Source: Aquitalea aquatica
GTDB lineage: Bacteria > Pseudomonadota > Gammaproteobacteria > Burkholderiales > Chromobacteriaceae
Assembly (NCBI RefSeq): GCF_013911085.1
Contig: NZ_JACERN010000042.1
Location: 248,001-312,000 of the forward strand
Length of the DNA stretch: 64,000 nt
Direction of reading: 5' to 3'
Position numbers and translations under genes: made by a program
The notes under the pieces: generated by a model
Databases searched by the model: none
What the model saw: only the letters and a program-made list of their open reading frames with translations
Told to the model about the DNA's origin: nothing
In this document: positions 8,648 to 17,319 of the stretch, in pieces
Numbering within the stretch: the first letter of the stretch is position 1
Layout: every line of letters begins with the position of its first letter

Positions 8648-8779
8648 TTGAATAGCGGGAAAAACCGCTAAAGGTTTTATTTCAGCCTCAGGTAATCACA
8701 TGCACAGCCATTCATTCACTACCGAATATGTTTTATTCGCCACACCGCACAGTCTGCTTCGCCAGGCAAAGGAGGGCGC

Positions 8780-9961
8780 ATGAGCACCCAGTCGATCAGT
8801 CCTGACAGCCCGCTGGCCATTGCCCGCGAACTGGCCGGCCGTTTTGCCCGCACGGCCGTGGCGCGTGATCAGGCTGGTGGCACGCCCAAGGCCGAGCGTG
8901 ATGCGCTGCGTGACAGCGGCCTGCTTGGCCTGATCATTCCGCGCGAATTCGGTGGCCTGGGCGAAAGCTGGAGCACTACCTTGCAGATCGTGCGCGAACT
9001 GGCACGGGTGGATAGCTCGGTGGCCCATGTCTTTGCCTTCCAGCATTTGCTGCTGGCCACTGCCCAGTTGTTTGGCCAGCCCGACCAATGGCAGCCCTGG
9101 TTCGAGCAAACCGTGCGTGAACGCTGGTTCTGGGGGAATGCGCTCAATCCGCTGGATACCCGCACGCTGGCCACGCCGGATGGCGATGCTTACCGCTTTC
9201 ATGGTGACAAGAGTTTCTGCTCCGGCGCTACCGACTCGGACATGCTGCTGGCCTCGGCCTTGCGCGCCGGCGAGGGCGGTTTGCTGATTGCCGTCATCCC
9301 CACCAAGCGCGACGGTGTGCACATTCGCCAGGACTGGGACAATATCGGCCAGCGCCAGACCGATAGCGGCTCCGCCCGCTTCGAACAGGTACGGGTAGCG
9401 CCGGATGAGTTGCTGCTGCAGCCCGGCCCGTTGTCCACGCCACGCGCCTGCCTGCGCCCGCTGCTTGCCCAGCTGATCCTCACCAATATCTACCTGGGCA
9501 TTGCCGAAGGTGCGCTGGCCGAAGCCCGCCGTTACACGCTGGAGCAACGCCGGCTGTGGCCGGCCTCGCTGGCGACTACGGCCAACAAGGACCCTTACAC
9601 CCTGCTGCATTACGGCGAATTCCAGGCCGCACTGGAAGGTGCACGTTTGCTGGCCGACCACGCAGGCCAGCAGCTGGATGCAGCATGGCAGCAAGGCGAT
9701 GCGCTGGATGAAGCCGGCCGTGGCCAGCTGGCCTTGCAGATTGCCGCCGCCAAGGTGCATGCCAGCCGCAGCGGGCTGGACCTGACCAGCCGCATTTTTG
9801 ACGTAACCGGCGCGCGCGCCACCAGCGCCGCGCTGCGGCTGGACCGTTTCTGGCGCAATTTGCGCGTGCACAGCCTGCACGACCCGCTGGACTACAAGCT
9901 GCAAGAGCTGGGTGACTGGGCACTGAATGGCCAGTACCCGACCCCCTCGTTTTATTCCTGA
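8780..9961 (+). CDS. SfnB/DszC-like acyl-CoA dehydrogenase-family flavoprotein
   Basis: 393 residues, a close paralogue of the leftward gene at 7156-8364; shared stretches include GGTPKAERDA, WFWGNALNPLD, QLILTNIYLGIAEGA and YPTPSFYS at the C-terminus. It belongs to the flavin-dependent acyl-CoA dehydrogenase fold group used for sulfur acquisition from organosulfur compounds. The ATG at 8780 has an AAAGGAGGG site 4 bases upstream. It is followed after 8 bases by ribB, so flavin supply is probably co-expressed. It is driven by the sigma-54 promoter at 8631. The substrate is unknown; a role with a reduced-flavin monooxygenase is inferred. Confidence 0.8.
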   Translation: MSTQSISPDSPLAIARELAGRFARTAVARDQAGGTPKAERDALRDSGLLGLIIPREFGGLGESWSTTLQIVRELARVDSSVAHVFAFQHLLLATAQLFGQPDQWQPWFEQTVRERWFWGNALNPLDTRTLATPDGDAYRFHGDKSFCSGATDSDMLLASALRAGEGGLLIAVIPTKRDGVHIRQDWDNIGQRQTDSGSARFEQVRVAPDELLLQPGPLSTPRACLRPLLAQLILTNIYLGIAEGALAEARRYTLEQRRLWPASLATTANKDPYTLLHYGEFQAALEGARLLADHAGQQLDAAWQQGDALDEAGRGQLALQIAAAKVHASRSGLDLTSRIFDVTGARATSAALRLDRFWRNLRVHSLHDPLDYKLQELGDWALNGQYPTPSFYS

Positions 9962-9969
9962 GACTCAAG

Positions 9970-10650
9970 ATGACCCAGAACCTGCCAGCAGTTGAAGACG
10001 ATTTTGACAGTGTGGAACAAGCCATTGCCGCCATTGCCGCCGGTGGTTTTGCCGTGGTGGTGGATGATACCGACCGCGAAAACGAAGGCGACCTGATCAT
10101 TGCCGCCGAGAAAATCACCGCCGCGCAGATGGCCTTTCTGGTGCGCTACAGCAGTGGCGTGGTGTGCGTGGCGCTGACTGGCGAGCGGCTGGACCAGCTG
10201 CAACTGCCGCTGATGGTGAGCAGCAATAATGAATCGCAACGCACTGCCTTCACCGTGACCGTGGATTACCTGCACGGCACCAGTACCGGCATCAGTGCAG
10301 CCGACCGCGCCGCCACACTGCGGGCGCTGGCGGATAGCCGCATTCCGGCCAGCGACTTTGCCCGGCCGGGGCATATTTTCCCCTTGCGCTATGCGCCGGG
10401 CGGGGTGCTGGCGCGTCCGGGGCATACCGAGGCGGCACTGGATCTGTCGCGCCTGGCGGGGCTGGCCCCGGCCGGGGTGCTGTGTGAAATCGTCAATGAC
10501 GATGGCAGCATGGCGCGCCGCCCTGAATTGCTGAACTTTGCCCGTCAGCATGGCCTGCCCATCATCACCATTGCCGAGCTGATTACCTATCGGGAACGAA
10601 CCGAAATGGCGGGGCTGGAAGTTGCTACTCCGGTGGGCGTGCCAGCCTGA
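9970..10650 (+). CDS. ribB: 3,4-dihydroxy-2-butanone-4-phosphate synthase
   Basis: 226 residues, the usual length of stand-alone RibB. It converts ribulose 5-phosphate to formate and 3,4-dihydroxy-2-butanone 4-phosphate, a riboflavin precursor. The acidic active-site loop DDTDRENEGDLI is near residues 33-44, and TVDYLHGTSTGISAADRAAT and RPGHIFPLRYAPGG follow as in the family. There is no GTP cyclohydrolase II domain. It begins 8 bases after the SfnB-like gene with no strong ribosome-binding site, suggesting coupling. Its presence in a sulfur operon fits the high FMN/FAD demand of the neighbouring oxygenases. Confidence 0.92.
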   Translation: MTQNLPAVEDDFDSVEQAIAAIAAGGFAVVVDDTDRENEGDLIIAAEKITAAQMAFLVRYSSGVVCVALTGERLDQLQLPLMVSSNNESQRTAFTVTVDYLHGTSTGISAADRAATLRALADSRIPASDFARPGHIFPLRYAPGGVLARPGHTEAALDLSRLAGLAPAGVLCEIVNDDGSMARRPELLNFARQHGLPIITIAELITYRERTEMAGLEVATPVGVPA

Positions 10651-10969
10651 GTTGGTTCTGCTGGTATCGCCTTGCCTTGTCACACCCGCTACGGCGGGTG
10701 TTTTGCTTGCTGCCGGTCAAGCAGGGCTGCTGCGGGGGTGTTGTGCTGGCAGCAGCGTGCCCGGCGTGTGCTAGTTCTGCTTAAGAAGTGTTCTGAAGAA
10801 AATGCTGCAAGTTACATGAAGAAAGTTGTTTATCACATTGAAAAGTAATGGATATGCAGATTTTCTAAATACGGGATTGTTTAGCAGGATTGCTGGTTTG
10901 CAAGTGCGACGCCGGGTATGGATATTGCAGTGACCGGGGAGTATTCATTCCACCCTGACAGGAACTGCA
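10651..10969 (+). terminator. Terminator and non-coding gap between ribB and the FMN monooxygenase
   Basis: A CACCCGC/GCGGGTG stem with TTTT at 10683-10704 ends the ribB transcript. Further on, CTGCTGC (10727-10733) and GCAGCAG (10749-10755) repeat the palindrome half-sites of the island but 15 bases apart instead of 4. I found no -24/-12 element with correct spacing here; the rest shows nothing recognisable. Confidence 0.6.
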
Positions 10970-12382
10970 ATGAGCAAGACCATCCGCTTCAATGCCTTTG
11001 AAATGAACTGCGTGGCGCACCAGTCGCCCGGCTTGTGGACCCATCCGCGCGACCGCTCCTGGCAATACAAGGACCTGGAATACTGGACCGACCTGGGGCG
11101 CATTCTGGAACGCGGCCTGTTCGATGCCGTGTTCATTGCCGACGTGATCGGCTACTACGACGTGTATCAGGGCAGCAATCACCATGCCATTCGCGAAGGC
11201 GCCCAACTGCCGGTCAATGACCCGCTGCAACTGGCCGCGCCGATTGCCCTGGCCACCAAGCATCTGGGCATTGGCATTACCGCCTCGACATCGTTCGAGC
11301 ACCCATATCCCTTTGCCCGCCGCCTGAGTACGCTGGACCACCACAGCAAGGGACGGGTGGGCTGGAATATCGTCACTTCCTACCTGGAGAGCGGTGCGAA
11401 AAACATCAGCGAAGGTGGCTTGCGCCGCCATGACAACCGCTACGATGTGGCAGATGAATATATCGAGGTGATCTACAAGCTGCTGGAAGGCAGCTGGGAA
11501 GATGGCGCGGTGGTGCGCGACCGCGAGCGCGGCATTTTCGCCCACCCGGAAAAAGTGCATGAAATCGGCCACAAGGGGAAATACTTCGAGGTGCCGGGTT
11601 ATCACCTGAGCGAACCTTCGCCGCAGCGCACGCCGGTGCTGTTTCAGGCCGGCGCATCGGGCAGAGGCAAGGCATTTGCCGCCCAGCATGCCGAGTGCGT
11701 GTTCGTGGCCGCGCCCACCAAGGATATTCTGCGCCGCTATGTGGACGACGTACGCAGCCAGGCTGCTGCCGCCGGGCGTGACCCGCAACAGATCAAGATA
11801 TTCAATCTGGTGACGGTGATCGTGGACGAAACCGACGCCAAAGCCCAGGCCAAGTTTGCCGAATACCAGCGCTACGCCTCCTACGATGGCTCACTGGTAT
11901 TCATGTCCGGCTGGACCGGCATCGACTTTGGCCAGTACGCGCCTACCGAGCTGGTACGCCACGTGGACACCAACGCCATCATTTCCGCTGTCGAGCATCT
12001 GTCCAATGGCAGCAAGGCCTGGACCATCGACGAGCTGGCGCGCTTTGGCGGCATTGGCGGGCTGGGGCCGGTGTTTGTCGGCTCGGCCGCCACCGTGGCC
12101 GACATCCTGCAAGACTGGGTGAAAGCCACCGATACCGACGGTTTCAATCTGGCCTATGCCGTCGCGCATGAAACCTTCGAAGACGTGGTGGAATACCTGG
12201 TGCCGGAATTGCAGCGCCGAGGCGTGTACCAGACCGAATACCGCCCCGGTACGCTGCGCGAAAAGCTGTTTGGCGCCGGCCCGCTATTGCCAGCCAACCA
12301 CCCGGCCGCGCAATACCGCGACATCGAAGCCTGGAAACAAAAGCACGCGCAGGCTGCGGCGGCTGATGTGCAACCGGCTTGA
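10970..12382 (+). CDS. NtaA/SnaA/DszA-family FMN-dependent monooxygenase
   Basis: 470 residues, a bacterial luciferase-like (LLM class) oxygenase of the NtaA/SnaA/DszA/SoxA group, which uses FMNH2 and O2 to oxidise N- or S-containing compounds. Family features include the N-terminal MNCVAHQSPGLW, the WNIVTSYL segment, a typical RHDNRYDVADEYIEV run and QAGASGRGKAFAAQHAECVF. The start ATG has AGGAAC upstream. It has its own terminator at 12406. Given the surrounding sulfur genes, a C-S cleaving sulfone or thioether monooxygenase is likelier than nitrilotriacetate use, but the substrate cannot be read from sequence. A flavin reductase is not present nearby. Confidence 0.85.
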   Translation: MSKTIRFNAFEMNCVAHQSPGLWTHPRDRSWQYKDLEYWTDLGRILERGLFDAVFIADVIGYYDVYQGSNHHAIREGAQLPVNDPLQLAAPIALATKHLGIGITASTSFEHPYPFARRLSTLDHHSKGRVGWNIVTSYLESGAKNISEGGLRRHDNRYDVADEYIEVIYKLLEGSWEDGAVVRDRERGIFAHPEKVHEIGHKGKYFEVPGYHLSEPSPQRTPVLFQAGASGRGKAFAAQHAECVFVAAPTKDILRRYVDDVRSQAAAAGRDPQQIKIFNLVTVIVDETDAKAQAKFAEYQRYASYDGSLVFMSGWTGIDFGQYAPTELVRHVDTNAIISAVEHLSNGSKAWTIDELARFGGIGGLGPVFVGSAATVADILQDWVKATDTDGFNLAYAVAHETFEDVVEYLVPELQRRGVYQTEYRPGTLREKLFGAGPLLPANHPAAQYRDIEAWKQKHAQAAAADVQPA

Positions 12383-12405
12383 ACTCCGGACCCCGCTAGT
12401 CAACA

Positions 12406-12428
12406 CCGCGCCTCATGGCGCGGTTTTC
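12406..12428 (+). terminator. Terminator of the FMN monooxygenase gene
   Basis: A 7-bp stem CCGCGCC/GGCGCGG with TCAT loop is followed by TTTTCT, 24 bases after the stop codon. Confidence 0.8.
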
Positions 12429-12445
12429 TATGCAGGGCATCCATA

Positions 12446-12468
12446 CAAAAGGCCCGCAAGCGCGGGCC
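12446..12468 (-). terminator. Terminator of the leftward flavoprotein operon
   Basis: The stem GGCCCGC/GCGGGCC (12451-12457, 12462-12468) runs into TTTTGT when read on the minus strand. It closes the operon at 12496-15043. Confidence 0.8.
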
Positions 12469-12495
12469 TTGTCATTTTCCGCTTCGTGAAACCAG

Positions 12496-13728
12496 TCAGC
12501 CCTTACCGCGGCCAATCTGCCAGACATAGGGCGGCTCGGTGCCGTTGATGGCCCAGTCACCGGCAATGCGCGCCTTGTAGATCAGTGGATTGTGCGATGC
12601 CACGGTGCGGGCATTGCGCCAGTGGCGGTCCAGCAGCAGTTCGGCGCGGGCCGACGATGCACCCAGGGCATTGAATAGCTGGGTGGCGGCACGCAATACC
12701 AGTTCGGATACCGCGATCTGCGCCTTGCCCGATTCCAGCTCGGCGTCGATATTAGCTCGGCGTTCGCGCGCGGCGTCATTGCCAAAGCGGGCTTCGTAAG
12801 CGCGCTGGGCCGGGTGGGCAGCGCGAATGGCGGTGGCTTCGGCAGCATAGGCCAGCGCGGAGATTTCACCCACCACCTGCTGGATCTGCGCATCCTGGCT
12901 CACGCTACTGGCATTGCCGGTGCTGAACACGCGCTTTCTATCGCGCACTTGCTGCGCCACATCGCGTTCCACCGCCTTGCCGATACCGGCCAGCACCGCC
13001 AGCAATACCAGCTGGTAGAAGGCGGTCTGGTATTTGAAGCGGCTGGCAAAGTCGATCAGGTTTTCCGGTTCCACCGTCACGTTTTCAAACACGGTGCTGC
13101 CGCTGCCGGTGGTGCGCTGGCCAAAGCCGTCCCAGTCGTCGCTTTGCGTGACGCCGGGGTCGCTGGTGCGGATGGCGGCAATCACGTCCTGATTGCTGCC
13201 ATCCACCTGGGCGTAGACGTCGATCCAGTCGGCAAAAATGCTGCCGGTGCTGTAGAACTTGCGGCCATTGAGCAGCAGTTTGTCGCCCTGGCGGCTGACA
13301 CGGGTAATGACCTCGCCCACGGCGACTTCGCCGATTTCGGTCCAGGCATTGCCGACAATTTCACCGGCAACAAAGCGCTGGAACCAGACTGCGCGTTCCG
13401 GGCTTGCCGGGGCATTCAGGCGGTCTTCGACAAAAGCAAAATGGCCACGCAGCGCTTGCGGCAGGTTGGAGTCGGCGGTTGCCAGTTCCACCAGCAGCTG
13501 GAACAGCTGCGGCAGCGAGGCACCGGCCCCGCCATATTGCTTGGGCACGCGTACCGCGCCAAACCCGGCCTGTTTCAGCCAGTTGATCGGCTCGTAGGGC
13601 AGCGTGCGCTCGCGTTCGCGTTGCAGGGCGGTCTGGGCGATTTCGGCAAAAATGGGGCGAAAGCGCTGGGCCAGGGTTTCGTAGTCGGTGCCGGTGGACA
13701 GGTCGTCCGGCAGGGTGTGTTGGCTCAT
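12496..13728 (-). CDS. Acyl-CoA dehydrogenase-family (DszC/SfnB-like) flavoprotein
   Basis: 410 residues with the acyl-CoA dehydrogenase fold. Key stretches are FGAVRVPKQYGGAGASL, GEIVGNAWTEIGE, DDWDGFGQRTTGSGSTVFENV and the C-terminal LLLDRHWRNARTVASHNP. This HWRNAR-type end is typical of flavin-dependent S- or N-oxygenating members such as DszC rather than beta-oxidation enzymes. The ATG at 13728 has AGGAAA 7 bases upstream; upstream in-frame codons lack a site. It is second in a two-gene operon 58 bases after the similar gene at 13787. The substrate is not known. Confidence 0.8.
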   Translation of the reverse strand: MSQHTLPDDLSTGTDYETLAQRFRPIFAEIAQTALQRERERTLPYEPINWLKQAGFGAVRVPKQYGGAGASLPQLFQLLVELATADSNLPQALRGHFAFVEDRLNAPASPERAVWFQRFVAGEIVGNAWTEIGEVAVGEVITRVSRQGDKLLLNGRKFYSTGSIFADWIDVYAQVDGSNQDVIAAIRTSDPGVTQSDDWDGFGQRTTGSGSTVFENVTVEPENLIDFASRFKYQTAFYQLVLLAVLAGIGKAVERDVAQQVRDRKRVFSTGNASSVSQDAQIQQVVGEISALAYAAEATAIRAAHPAQRAYEARFGNDAARERRANIDAELESGKAQIAVSELVLRAATQLFNALGASSARAELLLDRHWRNARTVASHNPLIYKARIAGDWAINGTEPPYVWQIGRGKG

Positions 13729-13786
13729 GGTTGTTTCCTGTTTGGCGTGATGGCAAACCCGGCAGTGCTGCACTGCCGGTGAGGGT

Positions 13787-15043
13787 TTAGTTCCACGGGT
13801 GGCGCGGCGGCGCAATGTGGTTCAGGTAGTAGTTGCCGATGTGGAAGTATTTCCAGCGCACCGGGTCGTGCAGGGTGTGCACGCGGGCATTGCGCCAGTG
13901 GCGGTCCAGGTTGTGGGCAATCAGGGTGGCGCGGGTGCCGGTCAGTTCAAACAGCTTGTTGCTGGCCTCGATGGCAATTTCGGTGGTCAGCACCTTGGCT
14001 TCGGCAGTGGCAACGGTGGCCAGTGCCACGCTGCTGTCATCCGGCTGGGCCAGCGCGGCGTCGATCAGGCGGCCGGCCTTTTCCAGCAGGGCTTCGGCAG
14101 CATGCAGGCGGATTTCCAGCAGGCCGATGGCGGAAACGGTAAACGGGTCGTCGGCGGCCTTGTCCTTGCCGCTGTCCAGCCAGGGGCGGCTTTGTGAGCG
14201 GATGAACTCGATGGTGTCGGCCAGTGCGGCGCGGGCAATGCCGCCGTCAATCGCCGCCTGGATGATCTGTGATACCGGTCCAGCCACGGTGGGGGTGTCG
14301 AAGGCGGCAATCGGCAGCACGCGGCTGGCCGGTACACGTACCTGTTCAATCTTCACGCCGCCGGAGGCAGTGGTGCGCTGGCCAAAGCTGGACCAGTTGT
14401 TGATCACGCTCAGCCCCGGCGTGTCGCGGTCGGTAAATACCAGCGCGCCCAGGCCGTCCTCACCCACCGCCACGATGGGCACGATGTGCGCCAGCAGCGC
14501 GCCGGTGGTGTAGAACTTCTCGCCATTCACCACGGCGGTATCACCGTCGAGGGCATAGCGGGTTTCAAACGCGGCCACGGTCTTGCTATTGAGTTCGGAG
14601 AAGGCATTGCCAAAGCGGTAGCCCTGCAGCACCAGGCCGAACAGTTCCTGCTTTTGCGCCTCGCTGCCATCCAGCGCGATATGCAGGTTGATGGCCAGAT
14701 GGTTCTGGGTGATCTGGGCGATGCTGGAGTCGGCTTCGGCGATGATCTTGATCACCTCGGCCAGCGTGGCGTAGGACACGCCTGCGCCGCCATAGGCCTT
14801 GGGCGCGTTGATGCCCCACAGCCCGCTTTGCGAGTAGGCATCCACTTCGGCCAGCGGCAGCAGGCCCTCGCGGTCGCGCAGGGCGGCATCGTGGGCAAAA
14901 CGGATGGCCAGCTGACGCGCCACGGCGATGGCTTCGGCATCGTCGCGGATGATGTGCGCCGGAGTGGTCGGGCGCGGGCGGGCGGCGAAAGGCTCGGGAG
15001 AGTTGACACGAACGGCAGCTTGGTCGCTCAGGGAGGTCGTCAT
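13787..15043 (-). CDS. Acyl-CoA dehydrogenase-family (SfnB/DszC-like) flavoprotein
   Basis: 418 residues, same fold group as its operon partner. Features are GLWGINAPKAYGGAGVSYA, GNAFSELNSKTVA, NWSSFGQRTTASGGVKIEQVRV and LTGTRATLIAHNLDRHWRN. The ATG at 15043 follows ACAAGGAAATGCG, a good ribosome-binding site; an ATG 51 bases upstream is less likely. It is first in its operon and lies just downstream of an almost consensus sigma-54 promoter (15090-15105) with a perfect island palindrome further up. That places it with the organosulfur regulon controlled by the SfnR-like activator. Confidence 0.82.
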   Translation of the reverse strand: MTTSLSDQAAVRVNSPEPFAARPRPTTPAHIIRDDAEAIAVARQLAIRFAHDAALRDREGLLPLAEVDAYSQSGLWGINAPKAYGGAGVSYATLAEVIKIIAEADSSIAQITQNHLAINLHIALDGSEAQKQELFGLVLQGYRFGNAFSELNSKTVAAFETRYALDGDTAVVNGEKFYTTGALLAHIVPIVAVGEDGLGALVFTDRDTPGLSVINNWSSFGQRTTASGGVKIEQVRVPASRVLPIAAFDTPTVAGPVSQIIQAAIDGGIARAALADTIEFIRSQSRPWLDSGKDKAADDPFTVSAIGLLEIRLHAAEALLEKAGRLIDAALAQPDDSSVALATVATAEAKVLTTEIAIEASNKLFELTGTRATLIAHNLDRHWRNARVHTLHDPVRWKYFHIGNYYLNHIAPPRHPWN

Positions 15044-15089
15044 CGCATTTCCTTGTGTAAGTCCGGATATCCGGGGACGCCACAAGAAT

Positions 15090-15105
15090 GGCAATAAGCG
15101 TGCCT
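15090..15105 (-). promoter_or_regulatory. Sigma-54 (-24/-12) promoter of the 12496-15043 operon
   Basis: Read on the minus strand the site is AGGCACG-CTTA-TTGCC, matching TGGCACG-N4-TTGCW at all but the two outer bases and with exact spacing. It ends about 45 bases upstream of the ATG. Confidence 0.78.
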
Positions 15106-15175
15106 GCGAAAATGCCTGGTTTTACCTCGAAAAATGCGGCTTTTTGCTGTAAATCAGCACAACGGTGCTGGCTGG

Positions 15176-15193
15176 CTGCTGCCTGCGCAGCAG
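15176..15193. promoter_or_regulatory. Perfect CTGCTGC-N4-GCAGCAG palindrome (candidate activator site)
   Basis: A 7-bp inverted repeat with a CTGC spacer, about 70 bases upstream of the sigma-54 promoter at 15090-15105. It is the same element as the triple array at 8512-8592. Confidence 0.65.
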
Positions 15194-15218
15194 GGGGGCT
15201 GTTGCGCAGGACGCGGGC

Positions 15219-15947
15219 TTAATTGCGCTCCACCCGCAGCTGGTAGCGAAAGCGGTCGGCACGGTAACGGATGAAGTCCAGCTCCAGCCCGGCGCCATCG
15301 GCACCACGGGTCATGCGTTGCAAGGCCAGCAGCGGGGCAGCGGGTGCCACGTCCAGCAGTTGCGCCTCTTCTGCGCTGGCCAGCGTGGCTTCTATGCTGA
15401 GGTCGGCATGGCCCAGCGGCAGGCCGTAGTCGTTTTCCAGAATATGAAACACGTCGCGGCTGGCCAGGTCTTCACGCGCCAGCCGTAGCCCCAGTTCCTG
15501 GGTGAAGTAACTGATGTCCAGCGACACCGGCAGATTGTCCAGATAGCGCAGGCGGCGCAGCTCCACCATGGGCGTGCCCACGGCCACGCCAAATGCCAGC
15601 GCCACGGTTTCGCTGGCGGGCAGGGTTTGCAGGCTCAGTACCCGGTTGCAGGCGGCGTAGCCCTGGCTGTGCATGGCCTCGGCAAAGCCTTGCAGCCGGG
15701 TAAGGGTCTGCGCCGGTTTGCTCTTGGCTACATAGCAGCCTTTGCCGGCAATGCGGAACACCATGCCTTCCTGTTCCAGTGCGCCCAGGGCATGGCGTAC
15801 GGTGATGCGGCTGACGCCAAAGCTTTCCATCAGCTGCTTTTCCGATGGCAGTTTGTCGTGCTGGCCGTAATGGCCGCTGAGAATCTGGCTGCGCAGGCTT
15901 TCGCGGATGCGGGCATGCAGCGCCTGGGGGGCGTTCAGGGTGGGCAT
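15219..15947 (-). CDS. GntR/HutC-family transcriptional regulator
   Basis: 242 residues with an N-terminal winged helix (RIRESLRSQILSGHYGQHDKLPSEKQL, with MESFGVSRITVRHAL as recognition part) and a C-terminal UTRA effector domain starting near residue 80 (LTRLQGFAEAM). HutC-type GntR proteins usually repress and respond to a small-molecule ligand. It is transcribed away from ssuD, and a TGTCATGACA palindrome lies in the shared upstream region at 16012-16021. Control of the ssuD operon is therefore likely but not shown. Confidence 0.85.
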   Translation of the reverse strand: MPTLNAPQALHARIRESLRSQILSGHYGQHDKLPSEKQLMESFGVSRITVRHALGALEQEGMVFRIAGKGCYVAKSKPAQTLTRLQGFAEAMHSQGYAACNRVLSLQTLPASETVALAFGVAVGTPMVELRRLRYLDNLPVSLDISYFTQELGLRLAREDLASRDVFHILENDYGLPLGHADLSIEATLASAEEAQLLDVAPAAPLLALQRMTRGADGAGLELDFIRYRADRFRYQLRVERN

Positions 15948-16011
15948 GAGTAGTAGTAGGGCAGATGCAGTAATGAACTGCAGCGAGTATATGCCGTAAA
16001 CCCTGGCAACT

Positions 16012-16021
16012 TGTCATGACA
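16012..16021. promoter_or_regulatory. TGTCATGACA palindrome between gntR and ssuD
   Basis: A perfect 10-bp palindrome, 65 bases upstream of the GntR start and about 150 upstream of ssuD. It is a candidate operator for the GntR protein. It differs from the best known HutC-type consensus, so confidence is low. Confidence 0.35.
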
Positions 16022-16058
16022 GGTTATGACTTAAATTGATTTGCTTTGCTGTTTTCCT

Positions 16059-16074
16059 TGGTTCGTGACGGGCA
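16059..16074 (+). promoter_or_regulatory. Possible sigma-54 promoter upstream of ssuD
   Basis: TGGTTCG-TGAC-GGGCA keeps the essential GG-N10-GC spacing but has four deviations from consensus, and no CTGCTGC palindrome lies upstream. Confidence 0.3.
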
Positions 16075-16167
16075 GGGCGCTGACTAGAATCGGCCCATCA
16101 CCTTCATGCCACAGCGGCCAGACCGGCGCGCTGCGGTGTCATGCAATCTGCCAGCAAAGGAAGCAGC

Positions 16168-17319
16168 ATGAGTCTCGACATCTTCTGGTTTCTGCCGACC
16201 TCCGGCGATACCCGTTATCTGGGGCAGTCCGGCTCCGGCCGCGCCGTCAGCAACGAATACCTGCGGCAGATTGCCGTAGCGGCGGACAATCTGGGTTATG
16301 ACGGCATCCTCATTCCCACTGGCAGCGGCTGCCTGGATCCGTGGGTGACCGCCTCCAGCCTGGTGCCGGTGACCAGCCGCCTGAAGTTGCTGGTGGCGCT
16401 GCGCACCGCGCTGACCAAGCCCACCGCCGCTGCGCGCATGGCCGCCACGCTGGACCAGGCCAGCAATGGCCGCCTGCTGCTGAATGTGGTGGCCGGAGGC
16501 GATTCGGCCGAACTGGCTGCCGATGGCATTTTCCTCGATCACGACCAGCGCTATGAGGAAGCCAGCGAGTTCCTGCATATCTGGAAACGCCTGCTGGCCG
16601 GGGAAACCGTCAGCTACGCCGGTAAATACCACACGGTGGAAAATGCGCAGAACTTCTTTGAGCCAGTACAGAAACCGGCGCCACCGCTGTACTTTGGCGG
16701 CTCGTCCAATGCCGCGCACGACCTGGCGGCCGAGCATGTGGAAGCCTACCTCACCTGGGGTGAGCCCCCGGCCGCCGTGGCCGAGAAGATTGCCGATGTA
16801 CGCGCCCGCGCCGCCAAGCTGGGCCGCACCGTGCGCTTTGGCGTGCGCCTGCATGTGATTGTGCGCGAAACCACCGAGCAAGCCTGGGCGGCCGCCAATG
16901 CGCTGATCAGCCATCTGGATGACGAGGTGATTGCCAAGGTGCAGCAGCGTTTTGCTGCGATGGATTCCGAAGGCCAGCGCCGCATGGCCGCGCTGCACGG
17001 TGGCCGGCGCGACCAGCTGGAAGTCAGCCCCAATCTGTGGGCCGGGGTCGGCCTGGTGCGTGGCGGTGCCGGTACTGCGCTGGTAGGCGATGCGCAAACC
17101 GTGGCTGCGCGGCTGAAAGAATATGCCGACCTGGGCGTGGACAGCTTTGTCCTGTCCGGCTACCCGCATCTGGAAGAAGCCTACCGCTTTGCCGAACTGG
17201 TGTTTCCGCTGTTGCCGGGCAAGCGCTGGGTGTATGGCGACGACCGCGTGCAGACCGGCGGCCCGTTTGATGCCAGCACCGTGGTGCAGAAAACCGTGGC
17301 CGAAACGGAGGCCGCATGA
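16168..17319 (+). CDS. ssuD: FMNH2-dependent alkanesulfonate monooxygenase
   Basis: 383 residues, close to the 381 of E. coli SsuD. It oxygenates alkanesulfonates with FMNH2 and O2 to release sulfite and an aldehyde. The luciferase-like fold is evident from [25 protein letters not shown], the [10 protein letters not shown] segment and the C-terminal [17 protein letters not shown]. The ATG at 16168 has AAAGGAAG 7 bases upstream; an in-frame ATG at 16141 has none. The stop overlaps the amidohydrolase start by 4 bases. A partner FMN reductase (SsuE) is not in the window. Confidence 0.92.
   Translation: MSLDIFWFLPTSGDTRYLGQSGSGRAVSNEYLRQIAVAADNLGYDGILIPTGSGCLDPWVTASSLVPVTSRLKLLVALRTALTKPTAAARMAATLDQASNGRLLLNVVAGGDSAELAADGIFLDHDQRYEEASEFLHIWKRLLAGETVSYAGKYHTVENAQNFFEPVQKPAPPLYFGGSSNAAHDLAAEHVEAYLTWGEPPAAVAEKIADVRARAAKLGRTVRFGVRLHVIVRETTEQAWAAANALISHLDDEVIAKVQQRFAAMDSEGQRRMAALHGGRRDQLEVSPNLWAGVGLVRGGAGTALVGDAQTVAARLKEYADLGVDSFVLSGYPHLEEAYRFAELVFPLLPGKRWVYGDDRVQTGGPFDASTVVQKTVAETEAA

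Larger units (their letters stand above)
8365..8779. promoter_or_regulatory. Divergent control region of the two SfnB-like genes
   Basis: This 415-base non-coding region holds three phased palindromes (8512-8592) and a sigma-54 promoter reading right (8631-8647). For the leftward gene I see only a weak GG-N10-GC arrangement near 8425-8445, so its promoter is not established. Confidence 0.6.

Noticed and set aside
10740-10756. TGGCAGCAGCGTGCC as a sigma-54 promoter for the FMN monooxygenase
   Set aside because: The spacing between GG and GC is 9, not 10, which normally abolishes function.
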